Source: Pediococcus sp. (GTDB taxonomy: Bacteria; Bacillota; Bacilli; Lactobacillales; Lactobacillaceae). From it: a DNA stretch of 10,765 bases. The notes beneath the pieces are model-generated. The model saw only the letters and a program-made list of their open reading frames with translations, was not told the origin of the DNA and ran no database searches. Positions 1 through 5,619 of this stretch are shown piece after piece; within the stretch, counting starts at the first letter, position 1, and every line of letters begins with the position of its first letter. Made by a program: the position numbers and the translations under genes. Location: the NCBI GenBank assembly GCA_022712335.1, contig JALAGR010000191.1:1-10765 (forward strand), read 5' to 3'.

Positions 1-121
1 CTTATCGATAAATACTATTCCTCCGATTAGGTCACCTTTCTTATCAGAAAGTTAAAATTACTTTTTTATACAAAATTTTATTTTTTCAAATTTGCTGTCA
101 TTGTATTCTATACAAATCATA

Positions 122-150
122 TTGACAAATAGCATGCTAACTTTTAATAT
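122..150 (+). promoter_or_regulatory. Promoter of the exporter/MarR operon
   Basis: A perfect -35 box TTGACA (122-127) is followed after 17 bases by TAATAT (145-150), a 4/6 match to the -10 consensus. It lies about 40 bases upstream of the exporter start and its AGGAGG ribosome binding site (173-178). The spacer holds one of two identical palindromes, so the promoter is probably repressed by the downstream MarR protein. No other good promoter is visible in the first 188 bases. Confidence 0.75.
130..139. promoter_or_regulatory. Operator 1, palindrome TAGCATGCTA in the promoter spacer
   Basis: This perfect 10-bp palindrome lies between the -35 and -10 boxes. The same 10-mer recurs at 154-163, with centres 24 bp apart. 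MarR-family dimers typically bind such short palindromes over their own promoters. Assignment to the regulator encoded at 1568-2017 is inferred from operon context. Confidence 0.7.
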
Positions 151-152
151 AG

Positions 153-164
153 ATAGCATGCTAT
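153..164. promoter_or_regulatory. Operator 2, palindrome ATAGCATGCTAT just downstream of the -10
   Basis: This is a perfect 12-bp palindrome with the same 10-bp core as operator 1. It starts 2 bases after the -10 box and covers the expected transcription start. Binding here would block initiation directly. The longer symmetry suggests it may be the tighter of the two sites, which is an inference. Confidence 0.7.
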
Positions 165-188
165 TTAAATTCAGGAGGATTTTTTGTT

Positions 189-1553
189 TTGAAACCATCT
201 ACACGCCGCTTACTTGTTTTATCCGTACTACTAGGGGGATTTTTATCTTCTCTAACCGAGACTATCTTGAACAATGCATTGCCTACCATCATGAACGCCT
301 TTGATATTAACCAATCATCTGCTCAGTGGCTCAGTACCGGTTATATCTTGGTAGTTGGGATCATGATGCCAGCAGCTGCATTTTTCTTCAACCGTTTTCG
401 TCTCAAACCTTTATTTCTAACTACATTGACCTTATTCTTAGTCGGAACTACTATCGCAGCTTGTGCTCCCAGCTTCGGCTGGTTGTTCTTCGGACGGACG
501 ATTCAAGCCATCTCAGTCGGTATCAGCATGCCTCTGACTCAAAATGTGATGACTTTGGTTTACCCACCAGAAAAACGTGGTACAGCGATGGGAATGGCCG
601 CAATCGTTATTATTCTTGGACCAGCAATTGGACCCACACTTTCTGGATGGATCGTAGACAACTATTCGTGGCAAATGCTTTTCTGGGCATTAATTCCCGT
701 TACCATCGTCATTTTAATTTTATCTACCTTTTCTTTACGCAATATCAACGAAGTTCATCCAACTCGTTTGGACGTTCCTTCTCTGCTTTTATCCACAGCA
801 GGCTTTGGAACACTCTTGTATGGATTCTCCAATATCGGTGCCATCGCCGGAATCGACTTATTCACAATCAGTTTGGTAGTCATTGGAATAATCGTAGTAG
901 GAGTATTTCTTTGGTACCAACTTCGAATGGAAAAACCATTACTTGATATCCGTGTTTTTAAAGCACCATCGTTTACTAAAACAACAGCTTTAGCAGCGAT
1001 GACTAATATCGCTATGCTGGGCACAGAATTAATCGTTCCACTTTACCTACAAGATGTTCGTGGGATATCTCCAATGTATTCCGGTATGATGCTTTTACCT
1101 GGTGCAATCTTGATGGCATTGATGTCCCCAATTGCTGGACGCATCCTTGATAATCATGGAATTAAAAATATGGCTTTTGTTGGATTCGGTGTACTCACAA
1201 TCGCTACCATTCCAATGATCTGGTTTAATTCTAAAACTAGTCTAATCTGGATTATGGCTTTATACGCAATCCGAATGGGTTCCATCGCTTTAGTTATGAT
1301 GCCGACTACAACTTCAGGTATCAATGCTCTACCAAATCACCTGGTTGTTCACGGAAATACTGTATCCACAACATTCCGTCAGGTTGCTAGTTCACTAGGA
1401 ACCGCTGGATTGGTAACTGTATCATCAGTCGTCGCCCATGGTAGCAATTTAACTCACGGCTATCAAGCAGCATTTGCAGCCGCAAACATGGTATCATTAG
1501 TATGTTTAGTTTTAACGGCTACTTTAAAGAACTGGACTAAACCAGAAATTTAG
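189..1553 (+). CDS. MDR family MFS transporter, DHA2 (EmrB/QacA, 14-helix) type
   Basis: A 454-residue, very hydrophobic membrane protein, the length expected for 14-helix drug:H+ antiporters of the DHA2 family, which export lipophilic or cationic drugs. Helix 1 carries a motif D1 variant (LTETILNNALP, residues 22-32) with Glu where many family members have Asp. Motif C, the antiporter signature, is at about 136-156 (ILGPAIGPTLSGW). The segment HGNTVSTTFRQVASSLGTA (388-406) matches the late conserved block I associate with LmrB-like members. Motif A after helix 2 is degenerate (FNRFRLKPLF). The start is TTG at 189, with AGGAGG ending 10 bases upstream; no in-frame ATG is suitably placed. A MarR-type regulator follows 14 bases downstream, supporting inducible efflux. 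The substrate cannot be predicted. Confidence 0.9.
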   Translation: MKPSTRRLLVLSVLLGGFLSSLTETILNNALPTIMNAFDINQSSAQWLSTGYILVVGIMMPAAAFFFNRFRLKPLFLTTLTLFLVGTTIAACAPSFGWLFFGRTIQAISVGISMPLTQNVMTLVYPPEKRGTAMGMAAIVIILGPAIGPTLSGWIVDNYSWQMLFWALIPVTIVILILSTFSLRNINEVHPTRLDVPSLLLSTAGFGTLLYGFSNIGAIAGIDLFTISLVVIGIIVVGVFLWYQLRMEKPLLDIRVFKAPSFTKTTALAAMTNIAMLGTELIVPLYLQDVRGISPMYSGMMLLPGAILMALMSPIAGRILDNHGIKNMAFVGFGVLTIATIPMIWFNSKTSLIWIMALYAIRMGSIALVMMPTTTSGINALPNHLVVHGNTVSTTFRQVASSLGTAGLVTVSSVVAHGSNLTHGYQAAFAAANMVSLVCLVLTATLKNWTKPEI

Positions 1554-1567
1554 TTTAGGAGAACGTC

Positions 1568-2017
1568 ATGAAGATCTATGATTATAACCATAAAATTAAA
1601 AAACTTGATATCTTACTTTCCAAGCAACTTTCTAAAGCTTTAAAACAAATGGAAATTCCTTTTACAGATACTCAAGCTGAACTATTGATGTATCTTTTCC
1701 ATCATCCTGACCAAGATATTTATCAGCGTGATTTAACAAATATTCTTGGAATTAGTGGACCAACTGGAAATGGAATTGTTAAACGTTTAGTTGATAAAAA
1801 AGCCATTTTGTTAGTTCCGAATCCTTCTGATAGTCGCTTAAAAAGGCTTACGCTTGCTTCTAAAATTAGGGCTGATATTGAATCCCAACAAGATGATTTT
1901 GTTGAAATCTTTTCAGAAATGGAAGCACGTATGACAGTCGGTTTTTCTGATCAAGATCGAGATAAATTAGAACAATTACTGAAACTCGCTATTAGTAATC
2001 TTCAATCACATAGTTAG
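1568..2017 (+). CDS. MarR family winged-helix transcriptional regulator
   Basis: A 149-residue protein of normal MarR length. A DNA-binding helix-turn-helix spans about residues 51-75, with the recognition helix around SGPTGNGIVKRLVDK. The wing follows at about 83-96 and contains the family signature SDSRLKRLTL (D88, R90). Flanking helices at 5-30 and 105-146 would form the dimer interface. The ATG is preceded by AGGAG (1557-1561) with a 6-base spacer, and the gene starts 14 bases after the exporter stop, so the two are co-transcribed. By family analogy it represses the operon by binding the TAGCATGCTA palindromes and releases on binding a small ligand. The ligand is unknown. Transcription ends at the hairpin at 2022-2066. 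Confidence 0.9.
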   Translation: MKIYDYNHKIKKLDILLSKQLSKALKQMEIPFTDTQAELLMYLFHHPDQDIYQRDLTNILGISGPTGNGIVKRLVDKKAILLVPNPSDSRLKRLTLASKIRADIESQQDDFVEIFSEMEARMTVGFSDQDRDKLEQLLKLAISNLQSHS

Positions 2018-2021
2018 ATAC

Positions 2022-2066
2022 AAAAAGCGTTGGTACAAGTCTAATAAACTTGCGCCAACGCTTTTT
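2022..2066. terminator. Bidirectional intrinsic terminator between convergent operons
   Basis: The arms AAAAAGCGTTGG and CCAACGCTTTTT pair perfectly over 12 bp. An inner CAAGT/ACTTG stem extends the hairpin around one A-C mismatch and one wobble. The T-run on one strand and A-run on the other make it usable in both directions. It begins 5 bases after the marR stop. Confidence 0.9.
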
Positions 2067-2083
2067 AAGTTTACATCTATAAC

Positions 2084-2124
2084 AAAAAAAGCCCTACTTC
2101 CAACTTAATGGAAATAGGACTTTT
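2084..2124 (-). terminator. Intrinsic terminator of the rplJ-rplL transcript
   Basis: On the - strand, AAAAGUCCUAUUUCC pairs over 15 positions (two G-U wobbles) with GGAAGUAGGGCUUUU around an 8-base loop, and runs into seven U. It lies 20 bases after the rplL stop. Together with 2022-2066 it gives two successive barriers against read-through into the marR/exporter operon. Confidence 0.92.
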
Positions 2125-2143
2125 AACAACAACAGAAATTAAA

Positions 2144-2509
2144 TTACTTAACTTCTACTGATGCGCCAGCTTCTTCAAGCTTAGCTTTAAGTTCGTTTGC
2201 TTCGTCTTCAGAAACGTCTTCTTTGATTACAGAAGGAGCGTTGTCTACCATGTCCTTAGCGTCTTTTAAGCCAGCACCTGTGATTTCGCGAACTGCTTTG
2301 ATAACTTTGATCTTAGCTGAACCAGCTGAAGTAAGTTCAACGTTGAATGAAGTCTTAGCTTCAGCAGCGCCACCAGCAGCACCTGCAGCTGCAACTGGAG
2401 CAGCAGCTGAAACGCCGAATTCGTCTTCGATTGCTTTAACAAGATCGTTTAAGTCAGAAATTGAAGCACCTTTTAAGTCTTCAATAAATTGGTCTTTATC
2501 TAATGCCAT
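2144..2509 (-). CDS. rplL: 50S ribosomal protein L7/L12
   Basis: A 121-residue protein, the normal length for bacterial L7/L12, the stalk protein that recruits and stimulates translational GTPases. The N-terminal dimerisation and L10-binding domain spans about residues 1-34. A flexible Ala/Gly/Pro hinge follows at about 35-52. The C-terminal domain (53-121) contains the conserved [20 protein letters not shown] block. The start is ATG at 2509, preceded by GGAGG; an in-frame TTG 15 bases upstream overlaps the ribosome binding site and is rejected. It lies 41 bases after rplJ in the usual L10-L12 pair and ends at the strong terminator at 2084-2124. It should be expressed in excess of L10, since several dimers bind each L10. 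Confidence 0.97.
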   Translation of the reverse strand: MALDKDQFIEDLKGASISDLNDLVKAIEDEFGVSAAAPVAAAGAAGGAAEAKTSFNVELTSAGSAKIKVIKAVREITGAGLKDAKDMVDNAPSVIKEDVSEDEANELKAKLEEAGASVEVK

Positions 2510-2550
2510 TTTTGTTTCCTCCAAATTAATTATAATTAAATGTTATTTGC

Positions 2551-3057
2551 TTATGCAGCGTCTTCTTCAGACTTCTTATCAGCAACAGCTTTAAGTGCAT
2601 ATGCAACGTCACGTACAGGTGACATAAATTCATTAGCAAGCATTGCAAGCAAGTCTTCACGACTAGGCAATGTAGCAAATGTGTTAATTGTGTCGATATC
2701 AGCAACTTTACCTTCAATAATACCACCCTTAATTGAAAGGTTGTCATTACTGTCAGCAAAAGTCTTCAAAATCTTAGCAGGTGCAACAGCGTCATCTTCT
2801 GAGAAAGCAACGGCTGAAGGACCAACGAACACGTCGCCCATACCTTCAAAACCAGCTTGTTCAGCAGCACGTGACAACACCTTGTTTTTGATAACGCGTA
2901 GCTTGATACCAGCGTCACGAAGTTGTTTACGTAAGTCTGTTACTTCAGCAACAGTTAAACCACGTGAATCAACAACAATAGCAGAAACAGCGTTCTTCAT
3001 TTGTTCAGCAACTTCATCAACGATTGCAGCTTTTTGTGCGATAGCTTCTTTACTCAA
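2551..3057 (-). CDS. rplJ: 50S ribosomal protein L10
   Basis: A 168-residue protein of normal L10 length that anchors the L7/L12 dimers to 23S rRNA at the stalk base. The N-terminal rRNA-binding domain includes [20 protein letters not shown] (about 31-50) and the family pattern around [15 protein letters not shown]. The C-terminal helix that carries L12 ends in an acidic, Ala-rich tail. The start is TTG at 3057; GGAGG lies 9 bases upstream and the product then begins [11 protein letters not shown]. Expression is expected to be controlled by the L10-type leader and attenuator at 3058-3215. The tail reads KKSEEDAA, so no hinge or domain is missing. Confidence 0.96.
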   Translation of the reverse strand: MSKEAIAQKAAIVDEVAEQMKNAVSAIVVDSRGLTVAEVTDLRKQLRDAGIKLRVIKNKVLSRAAEQAGFEGMGDVFVGPSAVAFSEDDAVAPAKILKTFADSNDNLSIKGGIIEGKVADIDTINTFATLPSREDLLAMLANEFMSPVRDVAYALKAVADKKSEEDAA

Positions 3058-3215
3058 TGTATTTCACCTCCTGAATGATTGTTGAACCATAAAAAAATTC
3101 GTACCCCAGAAAGACTCTGAGATACGAATAGTTTCATACGTTCCTCGGCAGGCAATATATTAAGGCCAAACATGGCCACCTGAGTCTTAGGTAAATTATT
3201 CAGTTATAATTCACT
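3058..3215 (-). ncRNA. L10-type ribosomal protein leader (autoregulatory attenuator)
   Basis: The RNA between the rplJ promoter and rplJ contains a GGCC-AUGUUU-GGCC hairpin (3164-3177). It is enclosed by CAGG (3179-3182) pairing with CCUG (3149-3152), followed by CCUGCCGAGG, a string I recall as typical of Firmicute L10 leaders. The terminator at 3091-3129 follows. AAGACUC (3182-3188) is perfectly complementary over 7 nt to GAGUCUU (3111-3117) in the terminator loop and 5' arm, giving a candidate antiterminator. By family knowledge, the L10-L12 complex binds the upstream structure and favours termination when L10 is in excess. The exact 5' end is inferred from the promoter. Confidence 0.88.
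3091..3129 (-). terminator. Attenuator terminator inside the rplJ leader
   Basis: On the - strand AUUCGUA-UCUCAGA pairs along 14 positions with UCUGGGG-UACGAAU (two U-G wobbles) around loop GUCUU and ends in a run of seven U. It lies about 33 bases before the rplJ start, so it must be bypassed for rplJ-rplL expression. Its 5' arm and loop overlap the segment complementary to 3182-3188. Confidence 0.92.
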
Positions 3216-3221
3216 CTTAGT

Positions 3222-3250
3222 AATATATCATAGCGTTCGGAACAAATCAA
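3222..3250 (-). promoter_or_regulatory. Promoter of rplJ-rplL
   Basis: On the - strand TTGATT (3245-3250) is followed after exactly 17 bases by TATATT (3222-3227). A TGA directly before the -10 gives an extended -10 element. The expected transcription start is near 3215. The -35 lies 6 bases after the rplA stop codon. Confidence 0.75.
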
Positions 3251-3256
3251 GAGATA

Positions 3257-3946
3257 TTAGAATTGAGAAAAGTCAACCTTAACTCCTGGTCCAAATGTTG
3301 ATGCAACTGATACGTTTTGTACGTAAGCACCCTTAACAGATGCAGGACGTAAACGAACGATTGTATCGTTGATTGTTTGCAAGTTACCAAGTAATTGGTC
3401 AGCATCAAATGATACTTTACCGATTGGCACATGAACGTTACCATCACGGTCTGTACGGTATGTAACCTTACCAGACTTAGAATCAGCAACAGCCTTTTCA
3501 ACATCCATAGTAACTGTACCAGTCTTAGGGTTAGGCATTAAGTTCTTAGGTCCCAATACGCGACCTAAACGTCCTACTTGTCCCATCATGTCTGGTGTTG
3601 CGATAGCAACGTCAAAGTCCAACCATCCATCTTGGATACGTTGTACTAAGTCATCGTCACCAACAACGTCTGCACCAGCTGCTTTAGCTGCTTCAGCCTT
3701 AGCACCCTTAGCAAATACAACAACTGTTTGTTCTTTACCAGTACCGTTTGGTAAAACAACGGCACCACGAAGTTGTTGGTCAGCTTGCTTTGTGTCAACG
3801 TTCAACTTGTATACTGTTTCAACAGTAGCGTCGAACTTTGCAAAATCAATTTTCTTAACTAATTCAAGAGCTTCTTTTGGAGCATAAGCCTTAAGAGCTT
3901 CTACTTGTTTTGCAGCGTCTTGAAACTTTTTACCTTTTTTAGCCAT
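3257..3946 (-). CDS. rplA: 50S ribosomal protein L1
   Basis: A 229-residue protein, the usual bacterial L1 length. L1 binds the mobile L1 stalk of 23S rRNA, helps release deacylated tRNA from the E site and in many bacteria represses its own mRNA. The family signature is at about 119-141 ([20 protein letters not shown], then PKT). The N- and C-terminal segments form the rRNA-binding domain I and the middle (about 68-160) forms domain II. ATG at 3946 is preceded by AGGAGG with an 11-base spacer. rplK lies 92 bases upstream. That gap holds a structure resembling the L1-binding site at 3971-3996, about 8 bases before the ribosome binding site, suggesting direct autorepression. Confidence 0.97.
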   Translation of the reverse strand: MAKKGKKFQDAAKQVEALKAYAPKEALELVKKIDFAKFDATVETVYKLNVDTKQADQQLRGAVVLPNGTGKEQTVVVFAKGAKAEAAKAAGADVVGDDDLVQRIQDGWLDFDVAIATPDMMGQVGRLGRVLGPKNLMPNPKTGTVTMDVEKAVADSKSGKVTYRTDRDGNVHVPIGKVSFDADQLLGNLQTINDTIVRLRPASVKGAYVQNVSVASTFGPGVKVDFSQF

Positions 3947-3970
3947 CTGTGTGTTTTCCTCCTAGCAAAT

Positions 3971-3996
3971 GTGGTTATAGCGGATTTTCCTCCCAC
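3971..3996 (-). promoter_or_regulatory. Candidate L1-binding autoregulatory site upstream of rplA
   Basis: The - strand RNA reads GUGG, then GA, then a GGA-AAA-UCC hairpin, then GCUAUAA, then CCAC. GUGG pairs with CCAC and GGA with UCC, leaving an asymmetric internal loop of 2 against 7 nt. This matches the plan of the site at 4494-4530 and resembles the L1 site of 23S rRNA helices 76-78, which in E. coli contains GGUGGGAGG and a later CCACC (from memory). It ends about 24 bases before the rplA ATG. A separate hairpin (GAUAC-UUCAC / GUGGA-GUAUC, 4000-4024) lies immediately 5'. Binding is inferred. Confidence 0.6.
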
Positions 3997-4038
3997 TTTG
4001 ATACATCCACTTTAGTGAAGTATCCGACAGTGCGTGTA

Positions 4039-4464
4039 TTAGCCTTCGACAACGAATCCCATACTACGTGCTGTACCTTCGATCATGCGCATAGCAGCTT
4101 CAACATCTGCAGCGTTTAGATCTTGCATTTTTGATTCAGCGATTTCCTTAACTTGAGCAGAAGTAACTGTTGCTACTTTGTTCGTGTTAGGTTCACCAGA
4201 ACCGTGTTCTACACCAGCAGCTTTCTTCAAAAGAACTGAAGCAGGTGGTGTCTTTGTAACGAAGTCGAATGAACGGTCTTCGTAAACTGTGATTACAACA
4301 GGAATTAACAAGCCAGCTTGGTCAGCTGTACGTGCGTTAAAGTCCTTTGTAAATCCCATAATATTAATACCTGCTTGTCCAAGAGCTGGTCCAACCGGTG
4401 GAGCTGGAGTTGCTTTTCCTGCAGGAATTTGCAATTTAACAATGTTTGCTACTTTCTTTGCCAC
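4039..4464 (-). CDS. rplK: 50S ribosomal protein L11
   Basis: A 141-residue protein, the standard L11 length. L11 binds the GTPase-associated region of 23S rRNA and takes part in factor-dependent GTP hydrolysis and the stringent response. The N-terminal domain has the Pro-rich thiopeptide-site region [17 protein letters not shown] (about 14-30, including P22 and P23). The C-terminal rRNA-binding domain begins near residue 70 and ends [14 protein letters not shown]. The start is GTG at 4464, giving [10 protein letters not shown], with AAGGAGG 8 bases upstream. An earlier in-frame start would add about 26 residues foreign to L11, and the nearby ATG at the ribosome binding site is out of frame. 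Its leader carries a promoter and a candidate L1 site. Confidence 0.97.
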   Translation of the reverse strand: MAKKVANIVKLQIPAGKATPAPPVGPALGQAGINIMGFTKDFNARTADQAGLLIPVVITVYEDRSFDFVTKTPPASVLLKKAAGVEHGSGEPNTNKVATVTSAQVKEIAESKMQDLNAADVEAAMRMIEGTARSMGFVVEG

Positions 4465-4493
4465 GAGACATACCTCCTTAAAATAAGTCCGTG

Positions 4494-4530
4494 TGTGGTC
4501 ACGATGAAGATTTATATTTCTTCTCCCACA
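4494..4530 (-). promoter_or_regulatory. Candidate L1-binding autoregulatory site in the rplK leader
   Basis: The - strand RNA reads UGUGG, then GA, then GAAGA, loop AAUAUAAA, UCUUC, then AUCGUGA, then CCACA. Two helices (UGUGG/CCACA and GAAGA/UCUUC) flank a 2-by-7 asymmetric loop, the same plan as at 3971-3996. It includes the string GUGGGAG found in the 23S rRNA L1 site. In E. coli L1 represses rplK-rplA by binding such a leader. It starts close to the expected 5' end of the rplK transcript, after a 6-bp hairpin AGUAUG/CAUACU (4534-4550). Confidence 0.65.
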
Positions 4531-4555
4531 TTGAGTATGCAAGGCATACTATGAC

Positions 4556-4584
4556 ATAGTACCACACACGAAATGTTAGTTCAA
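4556..4584 (-). promoter_or_regulatory. Promoter of rplK-rplA
   Basis: On the - strand TTGAAC (4579-4584) and TACTAT (4556-4561) are 17 bases apart. TGG precedes the -10, giving an extended -10. The expected start is near 4549, leaving a leader of about 85 bases. The -35 lies 8 bases downstream of the nusG stop, and no terminator is seen between nusG and rplK, so read-through is also likely. Confidence 0.75.
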
Positions 4585-4592
4585 ATTAAAAT

Positions 4593-5138
4593 CTAGTCAA
4601 TTTTATCAATTTGTTCGATATCTAATTCTGTACTAGTTTCACGACCGAACATATCGATATTAACTTTGATTTTCATACTATTAGTGTCGACTTCAGTAAT
4701 CTTACCAGTTAAGCCTTCAAATGCTCCATCAACAATCTTAACTAATTCGCCTACTTCAACTTCGATATCAGCATGACGTGCTGACATTCCTAGACGACGG
4801 AGAATGCGTTCAACTTCGTCTGGTAAAAGTGGTGTTGGTTTACTACCAGAACCATGGGAACCAATAAAGCCGGTAACTCCTGGTGTATTACGAACAACGT
4901 ACCAAGAATCATCAGTCATGATCATTTCAACCAAAACATATCCAGGGAATTCGTTTTTCTTAACGATCTTGTCTTCCCCATTTTTTGTTTCGACTTCTTC
5001 TTCTTCAGGAACAACTACACGGAAGATGTATTCTTCCATCCCCATTGATTTAGCACGTGAATCCAAGTTATTTTTAACTTTATTTTCGTATCCAGAATAT
5101 GTATGTAACACATACCAGTTTTTTTCTTCAGTTTCCAA
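4593..5138 (-). CDS. nusG: Transcription termination/antitermination factor NusG
   Basis: A 181-residue protein, close to the usual Firmicute length. NusG binds RNA polymerase across the clamp and modulates pausing, termination and coupling to translation. The NGN domain (about 7-115) includes WYVLHTYSGYE (8-18), FPGYVLVEM (64-72) and VRNTPGVTGFIG (82-93). The C-terminal KOW domain (about 125-181) contains GELVKIVDGAFEGLTGKI. The acidic insert PEEEEVETKNGED (44-56) is normal for this group. The start is TTG at 5138, with AAGGAG 8 bases upstream; starting farther upstream would translate the hairpin at 5156-5188. secE lies 93 bases upstream. Confidence 0.96.
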   Translation of the reverse strand: METEEKNWYVLHTYSGYENKVKNNLDSRAKSMGMEEYIFRVVVPEEEEVETKNGEDKIVKKNEFPGYVLVEMIMTDDSWYVVRNTPGVTGFIGSHGSGSKPTPLLPDEVERILRRLGMSARHADIEVEVGELVKIVDGAFEGLTGKITEVDTNSMKIKVNIDMFGRETSTELDIEQIDKID

Positions 5139-5155
5139 GTTAAACGCTCCTTTTC

Positions 5156-5188
5156 CAAAATAAAAAAACTCCGTAAGCACGAAGTTTC
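5156..5188 (-). terminator. Terminator-like hairpin between secE and nusG
   Basis: On the - strand AACUUCGU (5179-5186) pairs with ACGGAGUU (5167-5174), one U-G wobble, around loop GCUU. It runs directly into UUUUUUUAUUUU. Flanking A-U pairs can extend the stem. It lies just before the nusG ribosome binding site, so it could end the rpmG-secE transcript or attenuate nusG. Its strength is moderate. Confidence 0.65.
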
Positions 5189-5202
5189 TATCAACAAATT
5201 AA

Positions 5203-5231
5203 ATTATAACAAAATAATCGACCTTATGCCA
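5203..5231 (-). promoter_or_regulatory. Possible nusG promoter
   Basis: A perfect -10 TATAAT (5203-5208, - strand) lies downstream of secE. At 17 bases the -35 position is TGGCAT (5226-5231), which matches the consensus poorly. A start near 5196 would put the hairpin at 5156-5188 almost at the 5' end of the mRNA. Confidence 0.35.
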
Positions 5232-5402
5232 TTATACAAATAGCTTAAGGAACAATTGAATTAGCCAATCGGCTAAAGCTAAGAAGGCAATAAAAAATAG
5301 CGACGTTGAAATAACAGTGGAAGAGTCTTTTCGTAACTGCTTAAAACTAGGCCAGTCTACTTCTTTCATCTCTTGCCCAATGCTCTTAAAAAATCGAAAC
5401 AT
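5232..5402 (-). CDS. secE: Preprotein translocase subunit SecE
   Basis: A 56-residue protein of the short single-helix Gram-positive SecE type, beginning MFRFFKSIGQEMKEVDWPSF. SecE clamps SecY in the SecYEG translocase in the cytoplasmic membrane. The amphipathic N-terminal helix contains the conserved EMKEVDWPS (11-19), followed by KQLRKDSS before one membrane helix at about 29-54. ATG at 5402 is preceded by AGGAGG with an 8-base spacer, and that ribosome binding site overlaps the rpmG stop codon region. It sits in the invariant rpmG-secE-nusG order. Assignment rests on motif, length and synteny. Confidence 0.93.
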   Translation of the reverse strand: MFRFFKSIGQEMKEVDWPSFKQLRKDSSTVISTSLFFIAFLALADWLIQLFLKLFV

Positions 5403-5414
5403 TTAATACGCCTC

Positions 5415-5564
5415 CTATCTTGTTTCACTGTGTAAAGTGTGTTTGTTACAACGTTTACAGTATTTATTAACTTCTAAACGGTCGGTTCTTTGTGGGTTAG
5501 CAGCAACGGTGTAATTTCTTGAACCACAAACTGTGCATGCCAAAGCAACTTTCTTTTGGGACAT
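5415..5564 (-). CDS. rpmG: 50S ribosomal protein L33
   Basis: A 49-residue zinc-ribbon ribosomal protein near the E site. The two pairs CTVC and CKRC (about residues 10-13 and 36-39) mark the zinc-binding C+ form, in contrast to the Cys-free paralogues used under zinc limitation. ATG at 5564 is preceded by AAGGAGG; an in-frame upstream ATG would add 14 residues not found in L33 and lies ahead of the ribosome binding site. It is followed 12 bases later by secE. A strong promoter at 5591-5619 drives it, so it likely begins an rpmG-secE transcript. Confidence 0.95.
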
Positions 5565-5590
5565 AAAAAATCCCTCCTTATCGAAATTAA

Positions 5591-5619
5591 ACTTTAGCAT
5601 GCACAACCCCGATTGTCAA
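5591..5619 (-). promoter_or_regulatory. Promoter of rpmG-secE
   Basis: On the - strand a perfect -35 TTGACA (5614-5619) and TAAAGT (5591-5596) are 17 bases apart. TGC precedes the -10, giving an extended -10 element. The -35 directly abuts the stop codon of the sigma-factor gene. The expected start is near 5584. Confidence 0.8.

Noticed and set aside
1..60. GGAGG on the - strand (20-24) suggesting a divergent gene leaving the left edge, and short open frames on the + strand ending at 30 and about 55
   Set aside because: No ATG, GTG or TTG lies at a suitable distance after the GGAGG within the window, and the + strand stubs are too short to recognise.
38..80. Hairpin CTTTCT-TATC-AGAAAG followed by a T-run, as a terminator
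   Set aside because: The stem is only 6 bp and the T-run begins about 10 bases later, too far for a normal intrinsic terminator.
326..946. 206-codon open frame in another frame inside the exporter gene
   Set aside because: Its composition is that of a frame shadow, it has no ribosome binding site, and the exporter frame is clearly the coding one.
2510..2550. TATAAT in the rplJ-rplL gap as a separate rplL promoter
   Set aside because: No acceptable -35 lies 16-18 bases upstream; the AT-rich gap explains the match.
2540..3085. 181-codon open frame on the + strand opposite rplJ
   Set aside because: It is a low-complexity Ser/Ala-rich antisense shadow of rplJ with no ribosome binding site.
5595..5602. 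TAGCATGC in the rpmG promoter as a site for the MarR regulator
   Set aside because: It lacks the full TAGCATGCTA palindrome; an 8-base match is plausible by chance in an AT-rich promoter.
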